The notes beneath the pieces are model-generated. The model was not told the origin of the DNA. It did no database searches and saw only the letters and a list, made by a program, of their open reading frames with translations. Positions 1 through 6,940 of a DNA stretch of 32,959 nt are shown in pieces; the first letter of the stretch is position 1, and the number at the start of each line of letters is the position of its first letter. The position numbers and the translations under genes are program-made. The stretch comes from Christensenellaceae bacterium (GTDB taxonomy: Bacteria; Bacillota; Clostridia; Christensenellales; Borkfalkiaceae), in assembly GCA_022768945.1 (NCBI GenBank), contig JALEKY010000029.1:1-32959 (forward strand). The letters are read 5' to 3'.

Positions 1-23
1 CAAATTTAATGTTTTAAAGGTTT

Positions 24-46
24 TGTTAAATATGATATCGTTAACA
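24..46 (-). promoter_or_regulatory. Operator-like inverted repeat downstream of the outgoing promoter
   Basis: The arms TGTTAA (24-29) and TTAACA (41-46) form an inverted repeat with an 11-base spacer that is itself partly symmetric. It lies about 10 to 32 bases downstream of the predicted start site of the promoter at 62-90, where a bound repressor would block transcription. The regulator and the regulated gene are outside the window. The symmetry is seen directly; the operator role is inference. Confidence 0.4.
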
Positions 47-61
47 TTTTTGTTTTTGTTT

Positions 62-90
62 ATTATATCATACAAAATACCTTTTGTCAA
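62..90 (-). promoter_or_regulatory. Consensus sigma-70 promoter firing leftward out of the window
   Basis: On the minus strand TTGACA (90-85) is followed by a 17-base spacer and TATAAT (67-62). A TG one base before the -10 box makes it an extended -10. Both hexamers match the consensus of the housekeeping sigma factor. Transcription would start near 55 and leave the window, so the gene it serves is not visible. Confidence 0.8.
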
Positions 91-189
91 TATTTTTTCA
101 AAAAATTTCTATTTTTATAAATTAAATAATTTGCATTTCACTTGTTTGCTTCACATTTCGCAATTAATATATTCGGTAAACCTTTTTCC

Positions 190-215
190 AACCACGCGAC
201 TATCGCGTGGTTTTT
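190..215 (+). terminator. Hairpin with T tract on the plus strand
   Basis: AACCACGCGA (190-199) pairs perfectly with TCGCGTGGTT (203-212) across a 3-base loop, and TTTTT covers 211-215. This has the form of an intrinsic terminator reading rightward. No plus-strand gene is visible to its left in the window, so it may end a gene from outside, or serve as a barrier between the tRNA unit and the outgoing promoter. Confidence 0.45.
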
Positions 216-224
216 CTTTATATC

Positions 225-253
225 AAAAAGCCGAGCGATTTTATTCGCCCGGC
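225..253 (-). terminator. Intrinsic terminator, probably for the tRNA-Ser transcript
   Basis: On the minus strand GCCGGGCGA pairs with TCGCTCGGC through 9 base pairs, including one G-T, with a 6-base loop. TTTTT follows at 229-225. It lies about 110 bases beyond the 3' end of the tRNA and before the next promoter, so it most likely closes that transcript. Confidence 0.7.
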
Positions 254-316
254 AATGTGTTGCGTGTGTATTCATCTGTTGATAATTATCCCGAAATATT
301 CGTGAGAAAAGAAATA

Positions 317-350
317 TACGCACCTAAACTTTTTATCGTTAGGGTGCGTA
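317..350 (-). terminator. Hairpin just downstream of tRNA-Ser, possible terminator
   Basis: TACGCACC on the minus strand pairs with GGTGCGTA. The stem is extended by CTAA/TTAG after a one-base bulge and has a loop of about 11 bases. A moderately T-rich stretch (TATTTCTTTTC) follows. It starts 12 bases after the tRNA 3' end, so it could be the first of two tandem terminators or a processing signal. Confidence 0.5.
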
Positions 351-361
351 CAGTTCTCTTG

Positions 362-454
362 TGGCGGAGCAAGAGGGATTCGAACCCTCGCTACGGTAAC
401 TCCCGTACTACACCCTTAGCAGGGGCGCCCCTTGAGCCTCTTGGGTATTGCTCC
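362..454 (-). tRNA. tRNA-Ser, anticodon GCT
   Basis: The minus strand folds into a complete class II tRNA of 93 bases with an encoded CCA end. The acceptor stem is GGAGCAA/TTGCTCC, the D arm CCC...GGG, and the anticodon stem CGCCC/GGGTG with loop CTGCTAA. The anticodon GCT is at 420-418 and reads AGC and AGU serine codons. The variable arm is 21 bases long and contains a 5-base-pair stem (TACGG/CCGTA), as expected for tRNA-Ser. The T arm is GAGGG/CCCTC with loop TTCGAAT. A perfect promoter lies upstream and hairpins follow. Confidence 0.97.
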
Positions 455-472
455 AGTTTTGCAAATTTTTTA

Positions 473-488
473 AAGTGTTGCGACACTT
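473..488 (-). other. Small hairpin in the tRNA-Ser leader
   Basis: AAGTGT and ACACTT form a 6-base-pair stem with a 4-base loop, between the promoter and the mature 5' end of the tRNA. It lies in the roughly 50-base leader that RNase P would remove. A role in processing is possible but not shown. Confidence 0.4.
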
Positions 489-509
489 CTTATTAAAATC
501 AGCCTATAC

Positions 510-538
510 ATAATAACACATTTTTCCGCTTGTGTCAA
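510..538 (-). promoter_or_regulatory. Promoter of the tRNA-Ser gene
   Basis: TTGACA (538-533) is followed by a 17-base spacer and TATTAT (515-510) on the minus strand. The -35 box is perfect and the -10 box differs from consensus at one base. The predicted start near 503 gives a leader of about 50 bases before the tRNA. Confidence 0.85.
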
Positions 539-589
539 AATATTTTTAAAGACTTTTAAATGTTTTTTTATTTTTTTGCCTTTTCGGCT

Positions 590-632
590 AAAAAGGCAAC
601 CCGACCGAACGAATATTCGCACAATCGGGCTG
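590..632 (-). terminator. Intrinsic terminator of the VWA lipoprotein gene
   Basis: On the minus strand CAGCCCGA (632-625) pairs with TCGGGTTG (604-597) through 8 base pairs, with a palindromic CGAATATTCG in the loop. CC and TTTTT follow. The complementary strand also ends in GTTTTTG, so the hairpin could work in both directions. It lies about 130 bases past the stop codon of the gene at 765-2126. Confidence 0.7.
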
Positions 633-764
633 TTTTTGTTAGAAATTTCGGTTAGCCGGTGGTGATAGCGTTAGAACCCACCGAAAAGGCGGCTTTTCAG
701 CCCTTTTTCTCGAGCGTTCGCTTGCAGTGCGTAAAGCGCATTTCGTTTTAACCGAACGTCGGCT

Positions 765-2126
765 TTAATTCATAGGCGCGGTATCGAGCTTCCAAAAAAC
801 CGCCTTTTCGAAAGTACCCGTATGATACCCTCTTATCAGTCTTACCATAAGGCTGTCCAGACGTTCGACGATGGTAACGGGAAGTTTGGGATCGTAATGA
901 GCGTTGCCGTTTCCGCTGTCGTCCGTTACGTACACGAACGTGCCGCCCGTCAAAATCGCTTCCTGACGGGTTAGGTATTCGGTGAGCATATCCGCCCCGC
1001 TCGCGAGTATCGGGCAAATTCTTATTCCCTTTTCCGCCGCCTTAAACACCGATTTTTTAAAAATCGTCTGATAGCTCTGTCCTTCGTGCGGAGGAGCGTC
1101 TAAAACGTGGAATATAAGCTTTGTCGAATTAGAACCCGACCACTGCTTGTTTACGGCGATTTCGAGCGCTTCCGCAACGGATTCCGGATAATCTCCGCCG
1201 CCGTCCGCATATTGCTTTTTAAGAGCGGCAAGCTGAGCGTTGCGCCCCGTTTCGTCGGTTACTTCTTTAAAATCGTAATACGAGAATTCCTTATCGTCGC
1301 AAGAATCGCGGTAAAACAGCATAGAGAGCATGATTTTCGTTTGCTTGTCGAATGCGGATACTCTTGTTATAACGCTGCTAAGCTGATTCTTTAAGAAGTT
1401 TATTTCGTCGCCCATCGAGCCGGTAACGTCTACGACGAGCATAATTTCTATTAAATTACTCTTTGCTTTAAAGCCGGAAACGTCCGAAAACACAATGTTC
1501 CTGTTTTCTTTATCGAAGTTTTCAGAGAACTTTCCCTGCTCGTTAGCTATTTCCGCTCTGCCCTCGTCGTCGGACGGGAAAAGATACGCCACGCCGTTTG
1601 CGTTGGTTTTTGCCGCATATACGGCGTTTCCTTCGCCGTCGTAACAAATTACGGCTACGCCCGAAACTCCGCTTGTGCCGTCGTTTACAGTGACGACAAC
1701 CCTGTTTTCGGAATCGAGTCCCCACGCTTTTTTATAATTATAGAGTTTCCCGGCTGTGCTGTACTGTTTTTCGTCGGCGTCCGGCGTGGTTTCGCCCGAG
1801 CCGTCGGTCGGCTCTTTTTTCAAGCTCTCTCTTTCTTCGTCCACGGAAGAATTATCGTCGATAATTTCTGAGTTTTTTTGAGCGACTTCTTCAAACATCG
1901 AAAGCCAATATTCGTAGTTTTCGTTATCGTCCCACGCGCAGGCGGTCATACCGTCGAAACGATTTCCTTCCGTATCTTTCTCTTCTTCTCTGCTCGTTTC
2001 GTCCCTGTAGTCCGCGCCGTGATCGTACCCTCCCGCCGCGCCGTCCGCTCCCGCGCAGCCGAACGAGCCGCAAGCAAACGTTAAAACTAACGCCAGAACG
2101 AGCGATATTCTTTTCAGTAATTTCAT
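765..2126 (-). CDS. VWA-domain lipoprotein
   Basis: A 453-residue protein with an N-terminal signal peptide and two cysteines in a lipobox-like setting (C19 or C24, neither fully canonical), so it is probably a surface lipoprotein. Residues 25 to 120 are acidic and low in complexity. Residues about 130-210 contain VVTVNDGTSGVSGVAV and NANGVAYLF, like the beta-sandwich carboxypeptidase-regulatory type. From about residue 225 comes a von Willebrand factor A domain with MIDAS DVTGSM near 232, GGGDYPESVAEAL near 312 and DAPPHEG near 344. That combination resembles the VWA type of Dictyostelium alpha-kinase vwkA and related bacterial proteins, which bind a divalent metal and a protein partner. The ATG follows AGGAGGG by 5 bases. 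It is a single-gene unit with its own promoter and terminator. The ligand is unknown. Confidence 0.9.
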   Translation of the reverse strand: MKLLKRISLVLALVLTFACGSFGCAGADGAAGGYDHGADYRDETSREEEKDTEGNRFDGMTACAWDDNENYEYWLSMFEEVAQKNSEIIDDNSSVDEERESLKKEPTDGSGETTPDADEKQYSTAGKLYNYKKAWGLDSENRVVVTVNDGTSGVSGVAVICYDGEGNAVYAAKTNANGVAYLFPSDDEGRAEIANEQGKFSENFDKENRNIVFSDVSGFKAKSNLIEIMLVVDVTGSMGDEINFLKNQLSSVITRVSAFDKQTKIMLSMLFYRDSCDDKEFSYYDFKEVTDETGRNAQLAALKKQYADGGGDYPESVAEALEIAVNKQWSGSNSTKLIFHVLDAPPHEGQSYQTIFKKSVFKAAEKGIRICPILASGADMLTEYLTRQEAILTGGTFVYVTDDSGNGNAHYDPKLPVTIVERLDSLMVRLIRGYHTGTFEKAVFWKLDTAPMN

Positions 2127-2159
2127 AATTACCCTCCTATGGATTCCCTACTTATTTTT

Positions 2160-2188
2160 ATTATACGGCGGCGGCTCCGTTTTGTCAA
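2160..2188 (-). promoter_or_regulatory. Perfect consensus promoter of the VWA lipoprotein gene
   Basis: TTGACA (2188-2183), a 17-base GC-rich spacer and TATAAT (2165-2160) on the minus strand match the sigma-70 consensus at every position. The leader before the ATG at 2126 would be about 27 bases and contains the AGGAGGG site. This suggests strong constitutive transcription. Confidence 0.9.
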
Positions 2189-2203
2189 TAGCGGCGATGT
2201 AAA

Positions 2204-2234
2204 AAACTCACCCGAAAAAAACACGAGTGAGTTT
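2204..2234 (-). terminator. Terminator at the end of the opp operon
   Basis: On the minus strand AAACTCACTCG (2234-2224) pairs with CGGGTGAGTTT (2214-2204) through 11 base pairs, one of them T-G. The loop is T-rich and TTTAC follows, giving six T in a row counting the stem end. It begins 10 bases after the oppF stop codon and precedes the next promoter. Confidence 0.85.
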
Positions 2235-2244
2235 ATTTTTGTTT

Positions 2245-3345
2245 TTAGTCTTTATCATCGAACAAATGGCACGCTACGAAATGACCCGGTTCGATCGCCT
2301 TGTATTCGGGATCGATGTGCTTGCATATTTCCATGCACTGCGGACATCTTGTGTGGAATTTACAGCCCATAGGCGGATTTGCGGGCGACGGAATATCGCC
2401 TTTCAGTACTACTCTTTCGGATTTTTCGTCCGGATCGGGGTTTGGAACCGCGGAGAACAACGCGTTGGTGTACGGGTGCAAAGGATTATCGAATATATCC
2501 TTTTTCGAACCGAACTCAACCATCGAGCCGAGATACATTACGCCGATTTTATCCGAAATGAATTTTACTACGGACAAATCGTGCGAAATAAACAAATAAG
2601 TAAGCTTGCGTTCCTTCTGCAACTTGATAAGCAGGTTTATTATCTGCGCCTGAATGGATACGTCGAGCGCGGAAACAGGCTCGTCGCAAACGACGAAAGC
2701 GGGGTTAACCGAAAGCGCGCGAGCTATACATATACGCTGACGCTGACCGCCGGAAAACTCATGCGGATATCTTTCGTAATAGTAATCGCGAAGACCGCAT
2801 TTTTCCATAAGGTCGAGAACGTAGTCCTTCATCTCGTCGCGAGGTACGACGTTGTGTACCTTTACGGGCTCGGAAAGAATGTCACCGACCGTGCTTCTCG
2901 GAGGAAGGGACGAATACGGATCCTGAAAGACGATTTGCATATCCGTACGCAAAGCGTTCATCTGTTTTTGCGTGTAGTTCGCAATATCTACGCCCTTAAA
3001 GAAAATCTGCCCCCCCGTAGGTTGATGAAGCTTTAAAATCGTTCTGCCCATCGTGGTTTTACCACAGCCGGACTCTCCTACTATACCGAGCGTTTCGCCG
3101 GGCATAATCTTGAACGATACGTCGTCCACCGCGCGGAGCTGACTTAAAGGTTTGCCGGTTATCGTCTTTTTCAGCGTGAAGTATTTCTTTAAGTGTCTTA
3201 CCTCCAAAATGGCGTCGGGATCGGGAGGAAGAAGTAAATCCTCCTCGATTTTCGCCTGTTTTGCGGCAAGTTCTTTTTCCTTTTCCTGCTCATCGTCAAA
3301 CGAGGAAAAATCCGTTTCAGCAGCGGAAATCTTATTTTCTTCCAT
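2245..3345 (-). CDS. oppF: Oligopeptide/dipeptide ABC transporter ATP-binding protein OppF
   Basis: A 366-residue ATPase that would power peptide import together with OppD on the inner face of the membrane. Walker A GESGCGKT is near residue 91, the signature SGGQRQR near 198, Walker B VVCDEPVSALD near 218 and the H-loop HDLS near 255. The C-terminal oligopeptide-type extension contains GCKFHTRCPQCMEIC and HFVACHLF. Such cysteines hold an iron-sulfur cluster in the M. tuberculosis Opp system. The first 45 residues are a charged, acidic extension. Its ATG directly follows the oppD stop (TAAATG), and its site AAGGAGG lies inside oppD, so translation is probably coupled. Opp, Dpp and App cannot be told apart by sequence alone. 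Confidence 0.95.
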   Translation of the reverse strand: MEENKISAAETDFSSFDDEQEKEKELAAKQAKIEEDLLLPPDPDAILEVRHLKKYFTLKKTITGKPLSQLRAVDDVSFKIMPGETLGIVGESGCGKTTMGRTILKLHQPTGGQIFFKGVDIANYTQKQMNALRTDMQIVFQDPYSSLPPRSTVGDILSEPVKVHNVVPRDEMKDYVLDLMEKCGLRDYYYERYPHEFSGGQRQRICIARALSVNPAFVVCDEPVSALDVSIQAQIINLLIKLQKERKLTYLFISHDLSVVKFISDKIGVMYLGSMVEFGSKKDIFDNPLHPYTNALFSAVPNPDPDEKSERVVLKGDIPSPANPPMGCKFHTRCPQCMEICKHIDPEYKAIEPGHFVACHLFDDKD

Positions 3346-4692
3346 TTATTTTTCCTCCTTCGAATAAAGATGGCAAGCGACGAAATGCGTGGGAGTTATC
3401 TGAACCATTCCGGGATACGGCCCCGAGCATTTGCCTATGCAATTCGAGCATCTTTCTTTAAAATAGCAGTAATCGGGCATATCTATCGGGTTAGGAACGT
3501 TGCCCGGAATATTGAACAGCGTGTTGCCGCTCGATTTCATCGTGGGTTTGGACTTCTGCAAACCTTGCGTATACGGGTGGCAGGGATTGTGGAATATTTC
3601 CGAAGCGGTGCCCATTTCTATAATTCTGCCGGCGTACATTACGACGACGAAATCCGCCATCTCGGCAATTACGCCGAGGTCGTGCGTGATAAGAAGAATA
3701 GAACCGTTGATTTTCTTCTTCAAATCATTGAACAACTCCAAAATCTGAGCCTGAATGGTAACGTCGAGCGCGGTCGTCGGCTCGTCCGCAATGATAAGGC
3801 GGGGTTCGCACGCAAGAGCCATAGCTATCATAACGCGCTGACGCATACCGCCGGAAAGTTCGTGCGGGTAGGAAGCGTAAACACGCTCCGCCATAGCGAT
3901 ACCTACGGTGTTGAGCATATCTATCGAACGCTTTTTCGCGTATTCTTTATCCGCGCCGGGAACGTGAAGAAGCGTTACTTCGTCAAGCTGATTACCGATA
4001 GTAAAGACGGGGTTTAACGACGTCATCGGTTCCTGGAAAACCATCGACATCTGTCTGCCGCGAAGTCTGTACATTTCGTTCATCGGCATCTTGGCGATGT
4101 CGTAAACCTTCTCTTCCTTTTCATAAACGCCGAGTCCGTTCTCGTCTTTAAGCTGAACGGGTTGCGTTGCCTGCGTGCCGTCCTTTTTCAGAACGGGATT
4201 GCCTTTTTTATCGAAAACGGGCTCGGTTTTAACGTTGCCGTTTTCGTCTTTTTCGTATACGGGTACGAAATTACCCTCTTCGTCTTTCGTGTAGTCGTAA
4301 GCTTTAAATCTTATCGAACCTTCGACAATCTGACCGGAAGGACCTTGCAAAAGTCTCATAACGGACATCGAAGTAACCGATTTTCCGCAACCGGATTCTC
4401 CTACGACGCCGACGGTCGCGTTAAGCGGAACGTTAAACGTAACGCCGTTTACGGCCTTGACTACGCCCTGATCGGTAAAGAAATACGAATGAAGATTTTC
4501 TATTTCGAGAATATTTCCTTCGTCTTTCATCGTCGTAGTGAAAGCGGATTCGGGTAGTTTTGCGCGCTTTGCTTTTTCAAGGCGGCGCATTTCCTTATTG
4601 TTCGCTTTGGCTATCGCGCGGATTTCTTTACCCGATAAATAGTGATTTTTAGCTTTTCCGGAGGGTTGTGTGTTTTTAACTTCTTCGCTCAT
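3346..4692 (-). CDS. oppD: Oligopeptide/dipeptide ABC transporter ATP-binding protein OppD, with an internal insertion
   Basis: A 448-residue ATPase subunit, against roughly 320-360 usually. Walker A GESGCGKS is near residue 98, the Q-loop VFQEPMTSLNP near 210, the signature SGGMRQR near 281, Walker B LIIADEPTTALD near 300 and the H-loop HDLG near 337. The C-terminal part has CYFKERCSNCIGKC and HFVACHLY. The first 55 residues are a basic extension. Residues about 129-200, between Walker A and the Q-loop, are an added segment with repeated turns DEEGN, DENGN, DKKGN, KKDG and DENG, which suggests short beta hairpins. The stop codon of oppC overlaps its ribosome site (GATAAGGAGGG). The catalytic motifs are intact, so the subunit should be active. 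Confidence 0.95.
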   Translation of the reverse strand: MSEEVKNTQPSGKAKNHYLSGKEIRAIAKANNKEMRRLEKAKRAKLPESAFTTTMKDEGNILEIENLHSYFFTDQGVVKAVNGVTFNVPLNATVGVVGESGCGKSVTSMSVMRLLQGPSGQIVEGSIRFKAYDYTKDEEGNFVPVYEKDENGNVKTEPVFDKKGNPVLKKDGTQATQPVQLKDENGLGVYEKEEKVYDIAKMPMNEMYRLRGRQMSMVFQEPMTSLNPVFTIGNQLDEVTLLHVPGADKEYAKKRSIDMLNTVGIAMAERVYASYPHELSGGMRQRVMIAMALACEPRLIIADEPTTALDVTIQAQILELFNDLKKKINGSILLITHDLGVIAEMADFVVVMYAGRIIEMGTASEIFHNPCHPYTQGLQKSKPTMKSSGNTLFNIPGNVPNPIDMPDYCYFKERCSNCIGKCSGPYPGMVQITPTHFVACHLYSKEEK

Positions 4693-4705
4693 TTGTTGTC
4701 CCTCC

Positions 4706-5836
4706 TTATCTCCTCTGTTTAGGATCGAGCGCGTCTCTGAGTCCGTCGCCTATAAAGTTGAAGCCCAGAACGGCTATAACGATACATATGCCGGCGGGTA
4801 CCCAAACGTTGAGGTGGTCTGTTAAAACTTCTTTATTCTTTGATATTATCTCTATCATCGTACCCCAGGAAGCGTAAGGTATCTTAACGCCGAGGTTGAG
4901 GTAAGACAACGTGGATTCGTAAAGTATCATACTGCCGAGAGAAAGAGTCATCGAAACGAGTATCTGCGGCAGAATGTTCGGAATTAAGTGTTTGAAAATC
5001 TTTCTCGTGGTGGAATAGCCCATCGCTTCTGCGGCGACCATGTATTCCTGCTCTCTGAGGAACAAAATCTGCCCTCTTACGAGTCTTGCCATGCCCGGCC
5101 ATGAGAACAGCGACAAAACGCCCATAAGGAAGTATATGTAGTAATCCTGAGGAACGCCGTTCGCTTCGAGAACGGTACCTATTATAAGCATCAAAGGAAG
5201 GGTAGGCAAACACATCAGAACGTCGCATATACGCATTATGATGTTATCTACCACTCCGCCGTAATACCCGGCTATACCGCCCATAATGATACCGAGAACG
5301 GAAATGAGTATAACGGTGAAGAACGAAAGCGAAAGCGACAATCTTCCGCCCCACATAAGACGGGTAAATACGTCCATACCCTGCTCGTCCGTACCTAAAA
5401 GGTGCGATCCGGAAGGATCGGCAAGTCTGTTGATTTCCTTACCTTCTTTTCTGAGCTGAACGAAAGTATAAGTCGTTCCGTCTTCATTAGTGACTTCTAT
5501 CGTGGTGTAAGTAAACGTACTTGCGCCCGTTCTGTCCGTTTCGGTTTCGCCCCAGCGATTGTACACGAGCGGTCCCGCCCAGCTGAACAAAAACAACGCG
5601 GCGAGCATTATTATGCCGGCAAGCGAAAGTTTCGAGCGGAAGAACCTGCGCATAACCATGCGCGTGGGCGACATAAGCCTTATGTTTTTATCGAGCGGAG
5701 CGTCCGTATCGGCGGTTTCGCCGTTTTCTACGGTAGCCGTCTGCGCGACGTTTATTTCTTCTATCGCTTCCTTAGTAGCTTCCCTTTCGATAAGCTCTTT
5801 TTCGGAAAGCGGAGTATTCATATCTTTTTCATCCAT
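4706..5836 (-). CDS. oppC: Oligopeptide/dipeptide ABC transporter permease OppC
   Basis: A 376-residue inner-membrane permease, longer than the usual 290-320. After an acidic N-terminus of about 55 residues comes MRRFFRSKLSLAGIIML, the typical OppC start of the first membrane helix. The segment after that helix, about residues 92-145, carries an added hydrophilic loop (TFTYTTIEVTNEDGTTYTFV) before the conserved HLLGTDEQGMDVFTRLMWG. The EAA loop that contacts the ATPases is at about 262-285 (AAEAMGYSTTRKIFKHLIPN). The C-terminal GDGLRDALDPKQRR is the family ending. It starts 14 bases after oppB behind TTAAGGAGG. Together with OppB it forms the channel. Confidence 0.95.
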   Translation of the reverse strand: MDEKDMNTPLSEKELIEREATKEAIEEINVAQTATVENGETADTDAPLDKNIRLMSPTRMVMRRFFRSKLSLAGIIMLAALFLFSWAGPLVYNRWGETETDRTGASTFTYTTIEVTNEDGTTYTFVQLRKEGKEINRLADPSGSHLLGTDEQGMDVFTRLMWGGRLSLSLSFFTVILISVLGIIMGGIAGYYGGVVDNIIMRICDVLMCLPTLPLMLIIGTVLEANGVPQDYYIYFLMGVLSLFSWPGMARLVRGQILFLREQEYMVAAEAMGYSTTRKIFKHLIPNILPQILVSMTLSLGSMILYESTLSYLNLGVKIPYASWGTMIEIISKNKEVLTDHLNVWVPAGICIVIAVLGFNFIGDGLRDALDPKQRR

Positions 5837-5850
5837 CGTAATCCGCCTCC

Positions 5851-6840
5851 TTAAGCTAATTTGACTCTCGGGTCAACTACCGCGTACATTAAGTCGGAGA
5901 GCAAAACGCCCGTGACCGAAAGTACCGCGAGGAACATGTTATAAGTCATAATAACGGGGATATCGCCCATCTGCATCGCTTCGAGCGCGTATTTACCTAT
6001 ACCGGAGAGCTGGAAGACAGACTCGGTAATCATCGCGCCGGAGAAAAGCGACGGGATAAGCCCTGCAAGACCGGTTACGAGCGGGATAAGAGTGTTTCTG
6101 AAAGCGTGTTTGTAAATAACCTTTCTTTCGGAAAGACCTTTCGCTCTCGCCGTACGAATGTAATCGGAATTCAATACTTCGAGCATATTCGTTCTCGTCA
6201 TTCTCATTCTTCCGCCGATGCTGAGTATTACTACCGTGAGAACGGGCAGGAACATATGAGCTATGTAATCTCCGAGTTTTTCGAAAAGATTCGCATACGT
6301 TACGCCTGCGGTAAGCATACCTTCGGACGGGAACCAGCCGAGCTTGTCGGCAAAAATTCCTTTAAGTATCTGTCCGAAGAAGAACGACGGCAGAGAAATA
6401 CCGATAAGAACGAGCACTGTTACGAGGTAATCGCGGAAGGAGTACTGATGAGTTGCCGCGGTTATTCCGAGAGGGATAGCGATAAGAAACTCGAATATCG
6501 TAGCGATTGCAGCAACTACGAAAGAGGTACCCATTCTGTCCGCAGCGAAAATCTCTTTTATAACGGGGCGTTGGCTTTTGAAGCTGTTGCCGAAATCAAG
6601 ACGGCAAAGGTTTCCGAGCCAGCTGAAATAACCCTCGACTATGTTTCCGTTAAGACCGTAAGTCGCGTATAGCTGTTCTTTGAATTCGTCGCTGACGCTG
6701 TTGCCGCTCGCCGCGAGGTTGTTTATTTTTGTTTCAACGAAGTCTACCGGCATGCACCGCAACAACGTGTAAAGAATAAAAGATACTCCGAGTAACAACA
6801 GTATGGAAATCCCTATTCTTTTAAGAATGTATTTAAGCAT
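5851..6840 (-). CDS. oppB: Oligopeptide/dipeptide ABC transporter permease OppB
   Basis: A 329-residue permease of typical length. It opens with MLKYILKRIGISILLLLGVS, the standard OppB N-terminal helix, and has a periplasm-side segment with YGLNGNIVEGYFSWLGN and FGNSF. The EAA loop is near residue 236 (TARAKGLSERKVIYKHAFRN). It ends with VDPRVKLA, the usual family ending. The ATG follows CGGAG by 5 bases, a weaker site than those of its neighbours. The 100-base gap upstream holds a long hairpin, so its expression relative to the binding protein is probably adjusted there. Confidence 0.95.
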   Translation of the reverse strand: MLKYILKRIGISILLLLGVSFILYTLLRCMPVDFVETKINNLAASGNSVSDEFKEQLYATYGLNGNIVEGYFSWLGNLCRLDFGNSFKSQRPVIKEIFAADRMGTSFVVAAIATIFEFLIAIPLGITAATHQYSFRDYLVTVLVLIGISLPSFFFGQILKGIFADKLGWFPSEGMLTAGVTYANLFEKLGDYIAHMFLPVLTVVILSIGGRMRMTRTNMLEVLNSDYIRTARAKGLSERKVIYKHAFRNTLIPLVTGLAGLIPSLFSGAMITESVFQLSGIGKYALEAMQMGDIPVIMTYNMFLAVLSVTGVLLSDLMYAVVDPRVKLA

Positions 6841-6870
6841 TATAACTCCGATTATGCAGATAGGAGGAAC

Positions 6871-6902
6871 GTCCTTTTCCCTTTTTTATCGGGGAAAAGA
6901 AC
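6871..6902 (-). other. Intercistronic hairpin between the binding-protein gene and oppB
   Basis: On the minus strand GTTCTTTTCCC (6902-6892) pairs with GGGAAAAGGAC (6881-6871) through 11 base pairs, one of them T-G, with a 10-base loop. No T tract follows, so it is unlikely to be a terminator. Stable stems after the binding-protein gene are known to protect its upstream mRNA in ABC importer operons such as malEFG, which gives more binding protein than permease. Here that role is inference. Confidence 0.6.
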
Positions 6903-6940
6903 ATTACTCCTTCTTGTTTCATTTGTTTACTTGTTTTTTA

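Larger units (their letters stand above)
1..361. other. AT-rich intergenic region without a gene
   Basis: No protein gene could be supported here. The region holds, from left to right, an inverted repeat, a consensus leftward promoter, a hairpin followed by T on the plus strand, and two hairpins that probably end the tRNA-Ser transcript. Open frames through it have no ribosome binding site, and the long plus-strand one runs antisense across the tRNA. Confidence 0.8.
455..764. other. Intergenic region between tRNA-Ser and the VWA lipoprotein gene
   Basis: No gene is visible. The region contains the tRNA promoter and leader hairpin at the left and the terminator of the VWA lipoprotein gene at 590-632. 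Between 633 and 764 lies the 3' untranslated region of that gene. It has a CGGTGG/CCACCG stem around 657-684 and an imperfect GAAA-loop hairpin around 684-708. Confidence 0.7.

Noticed and set aside
23-496. Plus-strand open frame of 157 codons
   Set aside because: It runs antisense across the tRNA-Ser gene, has no ribosome binding site and consists partly of AT-rich intergenic sequence.
6833-6904. 23-codon frame before oppB as a real gene
   Set aside because: AAGGAG is only 2 bases from the ATG, and the frame contains the hairpin. I kept it as an observation rather than a coding feature.
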